Shown: piece by piece, positions 34,713 through 42,252 of the stretch
Layout of the letters: every line of letters begins with the position of its first letter
Numbering within the stretch: position 1 is the stretch's first letter
NCBI GenBank assembly: GCA_943370025.1
Contig: CALRPI020000026.1
Location: 4,986-68,985, forward strand
Source of the DNA: JAAUUE01 sp943370025
GTDB lineage: Bacteria > Cyanobacteriota > Cyanobacteriia > Cyanobacteriales > JAAUUE01
DNA: 64,000 nucleotides
Reading direction: 5' to 3'
Notes under the pieces: model-generated
Told to the model about the DNA's origin: nothing
Database searches by the model: none
Seen by the model: the letters and a program-made list of their open reading frames with translations, nothing else
Made by a program: the position numbers and the translations under genes

Positions 34713-36125
34713 TTAAAGTAGATTCTTAGCTTTTAATTGCAGATAGCGATCGACTAATTGGTCACTAATTTGTTGGACTGGAGCATCTAACACCAATACA
34801 CCCTTTTGTTTTAGTTGGGCAAAGGCGACTTGGCGCTGGTTGAGGAGGTCTAGGGCTACGGCTTGACTATAGGCAGCTCTGAGGTTGGGAATCGCTGCTT
34901 GATTCGGAGAAGATTGCGACCCAAGGCTCAGGCGATATTGCTCCGCAACGCTAATGCGATATTGCTCCGCAACGCTAATGCGATCGACTTCAGGATCCCG
35001 CAAGGTGACACAGAAGGGCAAATAACGGGGGGTCAGCCGTCCCAAGGCTGCAAGTAGTTCCTTGGAGGCAGTGCTATCAATAATATCGGTAATTAGAACA
35101 ATTAATGCCCGGCGGCTTTGCTGTTTGACTAAATGGGTGACAGCCCCGACATAATCGGGTTCGAGGAGTTCTGGTTGAATGGGGGTCAGGGATTCCACCA
35201 AGTGGGAGAGTTGTTGTTGCCCTCTTTCAGGAGGGAGCCAAGTGTGCATTTTGCGATCGAACACCCCCACGCCCACGCGATCGCCCCGGTGCAACCCCGC
35301 CACCGCCAAAGAAAGAGTTGCCTGCAAGCCCCAGTCAAATCTTGCTAATCCCTGCACTTGAGCAGTCATCAACCGGCCGCGATCGAGCAGAATAATTAGT
35401 GTCTGTTCCTGCTCCGGTTCCAGCACCCGGACTTGCAAGGTGGGGGTAGCGAGGGTCGTAGCTCTCCTGGCGGTGGCTTTCCAGTCAATGAGTCTGGGAT
35501 CATCCCCCATCCGGTATTCCCGCAATTCTGCAAATTCTGTACCGATGCCCAAGCGCCGCGATCGCTTCATGGCTCCACTATTTTCGAGGGTCAACTTCAC
35601 GGTCAACTGCCGCAATCCAACTAAATCTGGATAGACCAAAGCTTTGGTATTGCTAGAAACTTGCCAATTATCCCAAGCCAAACCCCATGCCCCCAATTGC
35701 CGCACTTGGATGCCTCCCCAAAGAAATTCCCCCCGCTTTTGGGGATGGACATTGTAGCTAATTTCCTGCTGGGTATTGCTGGGAAGGTCAATCTCTAGAG
35801 GCAGTTTGGCTTGGTGATTTTCTTGGTGAGTAAATTCCCGTGGATAGTGATCATAAATACAAACCTTGGCTGCTTTTTGACTAGAGGTAACGGATAAAAT
35901 CACCGGATTATCTCTACCAATAGATAATTTCCCTAAGGGTAACCGATGGATTTTAATGCGATCGGGCTTATTTTTGAGCTTATCAATCAGGGCTAAACTA
36001 ATAATTAAACAGTCAAATATAGCAGTTGCCAATAGCCCATTATTAACACTACTAAAGTTAGCAATTCCTACGCCCAATAGCAGCCCTGAAAATAGTAAGA
36101 AATAAGTTCTAGCAGCAGGAATCAT
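34713..36125 (-). CDS. DUF58 domain membrane protein
   Basis: A 470-residue protein with two N-terminal membrane segments (FLLFSGLLLGVGIANF and GLLATAIFDCLIISLALI), a beta-rich region, then the DUF58 domain (GTEFAELREYRMGDDPRLIDWKATAR, cited in part as EYRMGDDPRLIDWKATAR) and a von Willebrand A-like region with LIILLDRGRLM. DUF58 proteins work with MoxR ATPases in envelope or stress functions. A 24-bp tandem duplication (34932-34979) adds eight residues, giving RISVAEQY twice. moxR lies 93 nt upstream across a tandem palindromic repeat. Confidence 0.88.
   Translation of the reverse strand: MIPAARTYFLLFSGLLLGVGIANFSSVNNGLLATAIFDCLIISLALIDKLKNKPDRIKIHRLPLGKLSIGRDNPVILSVTSSQKAAKVCIYDHYPREFTHQENHQAKLPLEIDLPSNTQQEISYNVHPQKRGEFLWGGIQVRQLGAWGLAWDNWQVSSNTKALVYPDLVGLRQLTVKLTLENSGAMKRSRRLGIGTEFAELREYRMGDDPRLIDWKATARRATTLATPTLQVRVLEPEQEQTLIILLDRGRLMTAQVQGLARFDWGLQATLSLAVAGLHRGDRVGVGVFDRKMHTWLPPERGQQQLSHLVESLTPIQPELLEPDYVGAVTHLVKQQSRRALIVLITDIIDSTASKELLAALGRLTPRYLPFCVTLRDPEVDRISVAEQYRISVAEQYRLSLGSQSSPNQAAIPNLRAAYSQAVALDLLNQRQVAFAQLKQKGVLVLDAPVQQISDQLVDRYLQLKAKNLL
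34932..34979. repeat. 24-bp in-frame tandem duplication within the DUF58 gene
   Basis: GCGATATTGCTCCGCAACGC followed by TAAT occurs twice without any difference, adding eight codons. Perfect identity points to a recent slippage event. Confidence 0.9.
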
Positions 36126-36218
36126 AGTAGTTTATTCTTCCTCTCCCATAGGGAGAGGTTGTGGGTTTATCATAGTAGTCTATTCTTGTTCCCTCTCCCA
36201 TAGGGAGAGGGTTATGGT
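36122..36218. repeat. Direct repeat pair with CCTCTCCCATAGGGAGAGG palindromes
   Basis: Two consecutive units containing ATAGTAGT-TATTCTT and the palindrome CTCTCCCATAGGGAGAG lie between moxR and the DUF58 gene. Confidence 0.75.
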
Positions 36219-37169
36219 TTATCTAGGGACAGCGACTTGTTGCAGAATATTTTTAATTATACCGGCAATGTTTAGCCCATCAAGAATACTTTCTGGTTTG
36301 AGAATTAAGCGATGGCGTAGTAGAGGTAATGCCACATCTTTAATATCATCGGGAGTGACAAAATTCCGGTTGGCTAACCAAGCATTAGCTTTAGCAGTTT
36401 GTAACCAAGCTACAGTACAGCGGGGAGAGGCACCGATCGCCAGATCTGCGTGTTGCCTCGATCGTTGTACCAATTGCAACAGATAGTCCATCACCCCTTC
36501 TTCCACTTGCACCGCACTCACAGCTTGGCGAGCTTGGAGAATTTCCTCTACTGTTGTGGTGGGTTTAATCCGCCCCAAATCCTGCCGTTTTGCCTGAAAT
36601 CCGGTTTGGCGATTTTGCAGCATTTTCTTTTCACTGGCTTGGTCGGGATAATCAACAATCACCTTAAATAAAAATCGATCTAATTGTGCTTCTGGCAGGG
36701 GATAAGTCCCTTCAAATTCCAAGGGGTTTTGGGTGGCAATTACCCAGAACAGTTCTGGGAGGGGCAGGCTTTCTCCATCTAAAGTTACCTGTTGTTCTTC
36801 CATGGCTTCTAACAGCGCCGATTGGGTCTTGGGGGGCGTGCGGTTAATTTCATCTGCCAAGAGAATCTGGGTAAAAACCGGCCCTTTTCTTAGGGTAAAT
36901 TCTCGTTGATTTAAATCAAAAATATTCGTGCCGATAATATCCGTCGGCAAAATATCAGGAGTTAGTTGGACTCGCCGGAAGTCGGCTTGAATTAACTGGG
37001 AGAGGACTTTTACCAACAAGGTTTTTCCCGTACCCGGTACTCCTTCAAGGATTACGTGTCCCCCCGCCAGCAGGGCAATGAGTAATTGCTGAATTACTTG
37101 CTCCTGCCCCACTACAATTTTACTCAGGGCATGGTTAAGATTATCGAGGATATTATTTTTCTGGGGCAT
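36219..37169 (-). CDS. MoxR-family AAA+ ATPase
   Basis: A 316-residue AAA+ chaperone-like ATPase. Walker A is EGVPGTGKT near residue 43, Walker B is ILLADEINRTPPKTQ near 107, sensor 1 is in WVIATQNPLEFEGTYPLPEAQ, the arginine finger is in QLDRFLF, and the lid follows with GASPRC. MoxR proteins remodel partner complexes, often with von Willebrand/DUF58 proteins encoded next to them, as here. The start, MPQKNNILDNLNHALSKIVV, is the usual one. Confidence 0.93.
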   Translation of the reverse strand: MPQKNNILDNLNHALSKIVVGQEQVIQQLLIALLAGGHVILEGVPGTGKTLLVKVLSQLIQADFRRVQLTPDILPTDIIGTNIFDLNQREFTLRKGPVFTQILLADEINRTPPKTQSALLEAMEEQQVTLDGESLPLPELFWVIATQNPLEFEGTYPLPEAQLDRFLFKVIVDYPDQASEKKMLQNRQTGFQAKRQDLGRIKPTTTVEEILQARQAVSAVQVEEGVMDYLLQLVQRSRQHADLAIGASPRCTVAWLQTAKANAWLANRNFVTPDDIKDVALPLLRHRLILKPESILDGLNIAGIIKNILQQVAVPR

Positions 37170-37288
37170 AGGATTTTGATGAGAGCGGTTGCTATAAATT
37201 ATATACAGGACTTACGCAAAAACCACAGACCTATTAGGGGCGCAAGGTCTTGCGCCCCTACCAATGGCGGCTAACACCAGAACTTGCT

Positions 37289-37385
37289 GACAGCAATTTT
37301 CGTTCAAATAGGACACATTGCAAATATTTGTCAATGTTAGGTTTGAGAGTGGGTAGCAACAGCCACCTACTCTCAAACGGCTGTA
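37289..37385 (-). repeat. Family A element, copy 5
   Basis: Reverse orientation, 97 bp, from GACAGCAATTTTCGTTCAAA to CTCTCAAACGGCTGTA; core GGGTAGCAACAGCCACC is slightly decayed. A family E half (AGGACTTACGCA at 37205) precedes it. Confidence 0.8.
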
Positions 37386-37450
37386 AGTTCTATAACGTTG
37401 AGAATAATGTCGAGCATGGTGCACCCAGAGGATGCGCTGTTTTTAACCTA

Positions 37451-37506
37451 TTTTAGGATCGCTATAGCAATCCTAAAAAATCCACAAATGATTTAGGATT
37501 GCTATA
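37451..37506. repeat. Family B termini without a core (copy 5)
   Basis: TTTTAGGATCGCTATA abuts TATAGCAATCCTAAAAAATC and ATGATTTAGGATTGCTATA. This is a short 44-bp version plus an abutting half, 13 nt before the ABC-2 permease gene. Confidence 0.75.
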
Positions 37507-37518
37507 TATATTTAGAAT

Positions 37519-38298
37519 ATGCAGAAAAAAGTAACGACTCTCCTTTTGGTGTACTACGCCTATATGCTGGAATACCGAGCCGAACTCCTCCTCTGGGCTT
37601 TGTCTGGGACATTGCCTTTGATTTTAATGGGGGTTTGGATGGAAGCTTCGCGATCGGGCAATTTTGGCTTGAGTCCCGAAGATTTTGCCCGGTATTTCTT
37701 GACCGTATTTATGGTGCGGCAATTTAATGTGGTCTGGGTAGTCTGGGAATTTGAACGGGAAGTTGTGGAAGGCAAGTTATCCCCTCGGTTACTGCAACCC
37801 ATGGATCCAGGTTGGCATCATTTTGCTTCCCATGTGTCAGAAAGATTAGCTCGACTGCCCTTTGTGGTGATTTTGGTGGGGTTTTTCTTTTTGCTCTACC
37901 CCAACACTTGGTGGGTACCGAGTTTAGGGAATGTTTTCTGGTTTGCGATCGTGATTATCCTGAGTTTTTGCTTAAGATTTCTGATGCAGTATACCTTTGC
38001 CCTATTGGCTTTTTGGACAGAACGGGCTAGTGCGATCGAACAGTTTGTCTTCTTGTTCTATTTATTTCTCTCCGGGATGATTGCTCCACTAGAAATATTT
38101 CCCCCAGCAATCCGGACTTTTGCTGAGTGGACTCCTTTTCCCTACATGATTCATTTCCCCGCCGCGATTATTATTGGTTTACCAGTAAATATTCCCCAAG
38201 GAATTTTAGTAATCTTGAGTTGGCTAATTATTTTCTGGTTCATGAATCGTTGGCTCTGGAGACGGGGTTTGCGGCACTATTCTGGCATGGGAGCTTAG
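37519..38298 (+). CDS. ABC-2 type transporter permease
   Basis: A 259-residue integral membrane protein with six hydrophobic segments, including LLLWALSGTLPLILMGVW and FLFYLFLSGMIAPLEIFPPA. The latter and the cytosolic EFEREVVEGKLSPRLLQP are typical of the COG4587/ABC2_membrane_6 permeases. Partner genes (an ATPase and a second permease) are usually adjacent but are absent here, so it must work with subunits encoded elsewhere. The substrate is unknown. Confidence 0.85.
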   Translation: MQKKVTTLLLVYYAYMLEYRAELLLWALSGTLPLILMGVWMEASRSGNFGLSPEDFARYFLTVFMVRQFNVVWVVWEFEREVVEGKLSPRLLQPMDPGWHHFASHVSERLARLPFVVILVGFFFLLYPNTWWVPSLGNVFWFAIVIILSFCLRFLMQYTFALLAFWTERASAIEQFVFLFYLFLSGMIAPLEIFPPAIRTFAEWTPFPYMIHFPAAIIIGLPVNIPQGILVILSWLIIFWFMNRWLWRRGLRHYSGMGA

Positions 38299-38795
38299 AT
38301 ACAAGAAAATCCACCATTCCCGTATCCCAAACCCCAGAAAGGGTGTATTTGCCCTCATTTAATCCGACTGCTGGCTGCCACTGAGTCATATCAAATCCGG
38401 TAGCATACATATAGTAAAGTAAATGCAGGCTTACGATTATCAATGAATTAGAATATTGCTTAACTGTGGGCATATAACCGGACTTGATATCATATTTGAC
38501 AATCCCCGCTCTAATACCAAATTAAAAAACTGGTTTCACCAGTTTTTTAATTTACAGCAGTTTGAGAGTGGGCTGAGCGGAGTCGAAGCCCACTCTCAAA
38601 CCCAACATTGATAGGACTTTCAATATTTGTGGCGTGTCTCATTTGAACGCAAAGTGCTGTAAATCTCTACACAGCAAGGCATTCAAAACCTTATTTGTAT
38701 CAACTATTTAGTAAAATGGTGTAAAGAGATGGGGATTGTCAAAAATATAAGGATTTAACGAAGGAAAAGGTTGAAATCTTTTTCCATCGTTGGCA
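38299..38795. other. Gene-free stretch with repeats
   Basis: Holds a hairpin AAAAAACTGGTTTCACCAGTTTTTTAA (38523-38550), a family A copy (38553-38661) and TCAACTATTTAGTAAAATGGTG (38698-38719), whose reverse complement recurs near 51053. A 77-codon minus-strand frame overlapping the permease end is not supported. Confidence 0.65.
38553..38661 (+). repeat. Family A MITE-like element, copy 6
   Basis: 109 bp from TACAGCAGTTTGAGAGTGGG to GCAAAGTGCTGTA; its core GGGCTGAGCGGAGTCGAAGCCC is the same word as in the family E copy at 54849. Confidence 0.88.
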
Positions 38796-39539
38796 TTAGA
38801 ATTTCTCTCGGTAGATTGAGATTTCATCAACACGGATTTCAAAATAATCGAACATTTCTGGTGTTGGGTAGATGCGAAGTTTTGCATCCTGAGAGAATTG
38901 CGCCATTGTATTGCTCAAAAGAACGACTTGGTTGAGAACTTGTCAGTTTGTCTGGCGATTTGGGCAAACAATGACCAGCATGGCAACATTTATCAGCGGC
39001 GTATCGCCATTACTCCCCCGCTGTTCCAAATCCTCTGGATTCAAACCCTGGGTCTGTAACCAATGCTGGAGGATCACACTAGAATCCGTATCTTCGTCAT
39101 CCTCATCGGTATGCGCTAAAATACTCTGCACAACCTTACCCCCAAATTCATTACGGCTTTCAATTTCATTGACCCACGCGGCGATATGTTGCGCTGCTTC
39201 TAGTTCGCCCAACTGATCGTGAATTAATCCAGAAGCAGCATAGGCATTGATATACAGCCGAATATTTGGGTCATCACTGCGATCGCTCAACATCGGCTTG
39301 AGTTGTCCCCACTCGGTAGGCAAATCTTCACTATTTTGCACCATCGCCAGAACTTTCGTGGCAACTTGCAACGTTAATTGATTATTGTGGGTGTAAAAAA
39401 AGTAGCGATAGGCGGAGACTAGAACATCTGGGTGATCACCTGCCAGATTGATCGCTTGCTGCATGTATTGATTAGCAATTTCTGGTGTATGTCAATGCTC
39501 AGAGACTAACAATAGCAAATGTTTGATATCCTCAGACAT
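38796..39539 (-). pseudogene. Helical-repeat (TPR-like) gene interrupted by two in-frame TGA codons
   Basis: One continuous frame of 247 codons runs from ATG 39539 (MSEDIKHLLLLVSEH) through TGA at 39492-39494, a 183-codon segment (HTPEIANQYMQQAINLAGDH onward, TPR-like helices with AASGLIHDQLGELEAAQHIA), TGA at 38943-38945, then 48 codons (ending FEIRVDEISIYREKF) to TAA. Both segments beyond the stops look coding. Normal TGG Trp codons occur within it, so it is read as a pseudogene with two nonsense mutations, not recoding. No named family is recognised. Confidence 0.6.
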
Positions 39540-39599
39540 TGGATACCAAGAGAGTTGAGCAACTGAATGTGGGGAAGAAGTTAAGGACTTTATAATATA

Positions 39600-39688
39600 T
39601 AGCAAGCTCCAAAAGGGTTGAGGTGATTTTGTTAGTGCGAATCCCTGTGAAGTAGGATATCTTACCAAATAACCTGGTTGGCGACGAC
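39600..39688. repeat. Family G short repeat
   Basis: GATTTTGTTAGTGCGAATCC, then ACCAAATAACCTGGTTGGCGACGAC, parallels 44868-44935 (GATTTTGGCTACGGGAACCC, then ACAAAATAACCTACTTGCTTGGCGACGGC). It is followed by a partial family B element (39689-39765) with hairpin TTTAGAATGGCGCACC/GGTGCGCCATTCTAAA. Confidence 0.55.
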
Positions 39689-39836
39689 TATAGTTATCCT
39701 AATTGAGTTTAGAATGGCGCACCCGACTGGTGCGCCATTCTAAACCATTTACAGTTCTAGACTTATTTTTTTTTGCATGAAAGTTTTGCAACATAACACT
39801 TCCATGCCAAAAATCTTGCAATTGAAACAATGCCAA

Positions 39837-39998
39837 TTAGAACCAGTGAGTCAATAAGTGGGTGCTATTGGAAACTACTTGCCAAAGCCCAATGAAGGCG
39901 AGAACTTTGGTAATGTAGGCGAGCCATTCGGTTCTTGTGGTTAGTTTAGGGGTGGCGTTAGCCTGTGCCCCTGAATCTATCGCATTGCGTTTTTTCAT
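39837..39998 (-). CDS. 53-residue putative membrane protein behind cynS
   Basis: A short ORF on the cyn strand, starting 15 nt after the cynS stop. An AGGAG lies 8 nt before its ATG, so it has a proper ribosome site. The protein begins MKKRNAIDSGAQANATPKLT, has a basic/polar front half, then one hydrophobic segment (WLAYITKVLAFIGLWQVVS) and ends STHLLTHWF. Position and spacing suggest a fifth gene of the cyn operon. I do not recognise the family. It could be a small subunit of the transporter or cyanase partner; that is inference. Confidence 0.6.
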   Translation of the reverse strand: MKKRNAIDSGAQANATPKLTTRTEWLAYITKVLAFIGLWQVVSNSTHLLTHWF

Positions 39999-40013
39999 CT
40001 TTAATGCTCCTGA

Positions 40014-40463
40014 CTACCATTTCTTGTAAGGCAGGAACTTCCCATTCATGGTAACTTTGACGCGATCGCCCTTTGGATCTGCTTCTTTTTCGATATCTAA
40101 TGTAAAGTCGATCGCACTCATGATACCATCCCCAAACTTTTCATGGATGATGGCTTTCATCGGCATCCCATAAACTTGCATGATCTCGTAGAATCGATAG
40201 ATTAGAGGATCAGTCGGCACAACTGGCCCCAACCCCTTGACTGAAGAATCAGTCAGTTCTGGTACAAATTCTTCGCTCAACCCCAAGATGTTGAGTAACT
40301 TACTCGCTTCATCAACTGAGGCGGTGGCTTGACGATAGATTACCGCAGCAATCCACACTTCATCTTGACCTATGGCTTGCTCCAAATCTGTAAACGTAAT
40401 CCCCTTTGCCTTTTTAGCTTCCAGAAGGATTATTGTAATTGCGGAAAGTTCAGTATTTGTCAT
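40014..40463 (-). CDS. cynS: Cyanase (cyanate hydratase)
   Basis: A 149-residue enzyme that converts cyanate and bicarbonate to ammonia and CO2 in the cytoplasm, as a decamer. The start at 40463 is fixed by AAGGAG 7 nt upstream; an earlier in-frame ATG adds 13 unlikely residues. An N-terminal helical DNA-binding-like domain is followed by the catalytic domain with Arg and Glu of LIYRFYEIMQVYG and Ser of GDGIMSAIDF (counterparts of E. coli R96, E99, S122). It follows the transporter genes, so imported cyanate is used as a nitrogen source. Confidence 0.96.
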   Translation of the reverse strand: MTNTELSAITIILLEAKKAKGITFTDLEQAIGQDEVWIAAVIYRQATASVDEASKLLNILGLSEEFVPELTDSSVKGLGPVVPTDPLIYRFYEIMQVYGMPMKAIIHEKFGDGIMSAIDFTLDIEKEADPKGDRVKVTMNGKFLPYKKW

Positions 40464-40507
40464 GGTTTTCTCCTTATAACTTAACTTAGATATGTTTTCC
40501 AAAGGTA

Positions 40508-41392
40508 TTATTTCCGAACACGAGACTCTTCCACAGCCCGAGTTTCATAGGAAAGATGCTGCTCCATTGCTGTTTTCAGCGCATGATAACCCGGATATTG
40601 ATCGAGTTCTTCTCGTCTGCGTGGACGAGGAAATGGGACATCCAGCACTTGAGCAATGCCTGCTGCTGGTCCTTTGGTCATCATCACAATTTTGTCAGAC
40701 AACAATAATGCCTCTTCAATGCTGTGGGTGATCAAAATTACGGTTTTGCGTTCTTGCTCCCAGATCCGTTCAATTTCATCTTGTAGGAAGCCACGAGTGA
40801 GGGCATCTAATGCCCCGAACGGTTCATCCATTAACAAAATTTGAGGATTAATCGCCAGTGCTCTGGCAATGCCAACCCGTTGCTTCATGCCGCCAGAGAG
40901 TTCATGGGGATGTTTAGCTTCGGCGCCTCGTAAACCCACCAAGCCAATGTACTCTTGAACGATCGACTTTTGTTGAGTGATCGCCATCGCTGGATAAACC
41001 GTTTCCACCGCAAACTGGATGTTTTCGGCAACCGTCATCCAAGGCATTAAGGCATAGTTTTGAAAGACAACGCCGCGATCGGGTCCTGGGGCAGAAACTA
41101 ATCGACCATTGAGGTTAACCTCTCCTGTGGTGGGCTGAGATAACCCTGCAATGATATTGAGTAAGGTGGACTTGCCGCAGCCAGAGGGACCGATAATGGA
41201 AACAAAGGTATTGGGTAACACGTCTAGGTTAATATCCGTGATTGCGGCAAATGCCTTAGATGTCTGCCGCAGGACTTTATCTACCAGACTGTTTCGCCCC
41301 GGAAACACCTTAGAGATATTTTGTAAAGACAAATGAGCCGTTGGTGTTTCAAGTATTTCAAGTGAGGAAAGCATAATTTTAGAGGATTGCAT
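40508..41392 (-). CDS. cynD: Cyanate ABC transporter ATPase
   Basis: A 294-residue ATPase of the nitrate/sulfonate/taurine class. Walker A is GPSGCGKST, signature LSGGMKQRVGIARAL, Walker B ILLMDEPFGALD, and switch His in ITHSIEEALLLSD. The frame extends upstream into the permease gene, but the ATG at 41392, 2 nt after the permease stop, is the likely start; another ATG at 41374 is possible. Between cynB and cynS in an operon, it energises cyanate (possibly also nitrite) import. Confidence 0.9.
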   Translation of the reverse strand: MQSSKIMLSSLEILETPTAHLSLQNISKVFPGRNSLVDKVLRQTSKAFAAITDINLDVLPNTFVSIIGPSGCGKSTLLNIIAGLSQPTTGEVNLNGRLVSAPGPDRGVVFQNYALMPWMTVAENIQFAVETVYPAMAITQQKSIVQEYIGLVGLRGAEAKHPHELSGGMKQRVGIARALAINPQILLMDEPFGALDALTRGFLQDEIERIWEQERKTVILITHSIEEALLLSDKIVMMTKGPAAGIAQVLDVPFPRPRRREELDQYPGYHALKTAMEQHLSYETRAVEESRVRK

Positions 41393-41394
41393 GG

Positions 41395-42225
41395 TTAAGA
41401 TCTTTGCCCAAACGAAACCCAATATTGGAGTAAACCAAACAGACGATCCATCAACAGCCCCACCAATCCCACAATCAAAATGGCAGTGATAATGCTTGTG
41501 ATTTTCAAGTTGTTCCATTCATTCCAAACAAAGTAGCCAATTCCACCACTGAGCAAAATTTCTGCCGCCACAATCACTAACCAAGCAATTCCGAGACTAA
41601 TCCGCAGCCCAGAAACAATGCTAGGTGCAGCCGCTGGCAAAATCACTTTGGTAATGGTTCGCCAGCGGGAAGCCCCTAAGGTGCGAGCAACGTTGAGATA
41701 GGCAGGGTCTACATTGCTGACCCCAAATTTGGTGTTGATTAGTGTAGGCCAGATGCTGGTAATTGCAATTACAAACAGAGCCGTTTTTTCCGAGTCTCGC
41801 ATTAAGGCAAGACCTAGCGGCAACCATGCTAAGGGTGAAACCGGACGCAGAATTTGAATGAATGGATCAACAGCTTTGGATACAACTGGAGATAACCCAA
41901 GCAAAATACCGAGGGGAATGGCGATCGCCGATCCAATCATGAATCCTCCCAGGACACGGCGTAGACTAGTTAGCAATAACAATCCAATCCCCTGATCATT
42001 GGGGCCATTATCAAAGAAAGGATTCAATATCCAGAACCAAGAGTCGGCGATCGTCTGACTGGCAGAGGGCATGATCGGCAGAAATAACTTTAAGTTCGTG
42101 CCTAACTCCCACAAACCTAAAAATACTAGTAAAATCACGACAAACAGCAGAAATGCCCGTTGATCAACATTGAACCTAAACAACTTTGCCCTAGGTGGGG
42201 CAGACCGGAAAACCTGATTGCTCAT
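41395..42225 (-). CDS. cynB: Cyanate ABC transporter permease
   Basis: A 276-residue permease of the BPD_transp_1 family with six hydrophobic segments (FLLFVVILLVFLGLWELG at the start). The ATPase-contact EAA-type loop is in VARTLGASRWRTITKVILPAAAPSIVSGLR, cited here in part as VARTLGASRWRTITKVILPA. It resembles NrtB/CynB/TauC proteins. It is placed between the binding protein (27-nt gap) and the ATPase (2-nt gap). Confidence 0.92.
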   Translation of the reverse strand: MSNQVFRSAPPRAKLFRFNVDQRAFLLFVVILLVFLGLWELGTNLKLFLPIMPSASQTIADSWFWILNPFFDNGPNDQGIGLLLLTSLRRVLGGFMIGSAIAIPLGILLGLSPVVSKAVDPFIQILRPVSPLAWLPLGLALMRDSEKTALFVIAITSIWPTLINTKFGVSNVDPAYLNVARTLGASRWRTITKVILPAAAPSIVSGLRISLGIAWLVIVAAEILLSGGIGYFVWNEWNNLKITSIITAILIVGLVGLLMDRLFGLLQYWVSFGQRS

Positions 42226-42252
42226 AGCGATAGACCTTGCTAAATATTCTGG

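Noticed and set aside
38240..38473. 77-codon minus-strand frame at the end of the ABC-2 permease gene
   Set aside because: It overlaps the permease, has no ribosome site or recognisable motif, and its composition is not coding-like over its whole length.
8029..38661. Repeated 109-bp palindromic copies as parts of a CRISPR array
   Set aside because: Copies are dispersed, in both orientations, with no regular spacers and no cas genes; they have terminal inverted repeats and TA ends.
38796..39539. Selenocysteine or TGA=Trp recoding
   Set aside because: No SECIS-like evidence was visible, normal TGG codons are used in the same gene, and other genes end at TGA.
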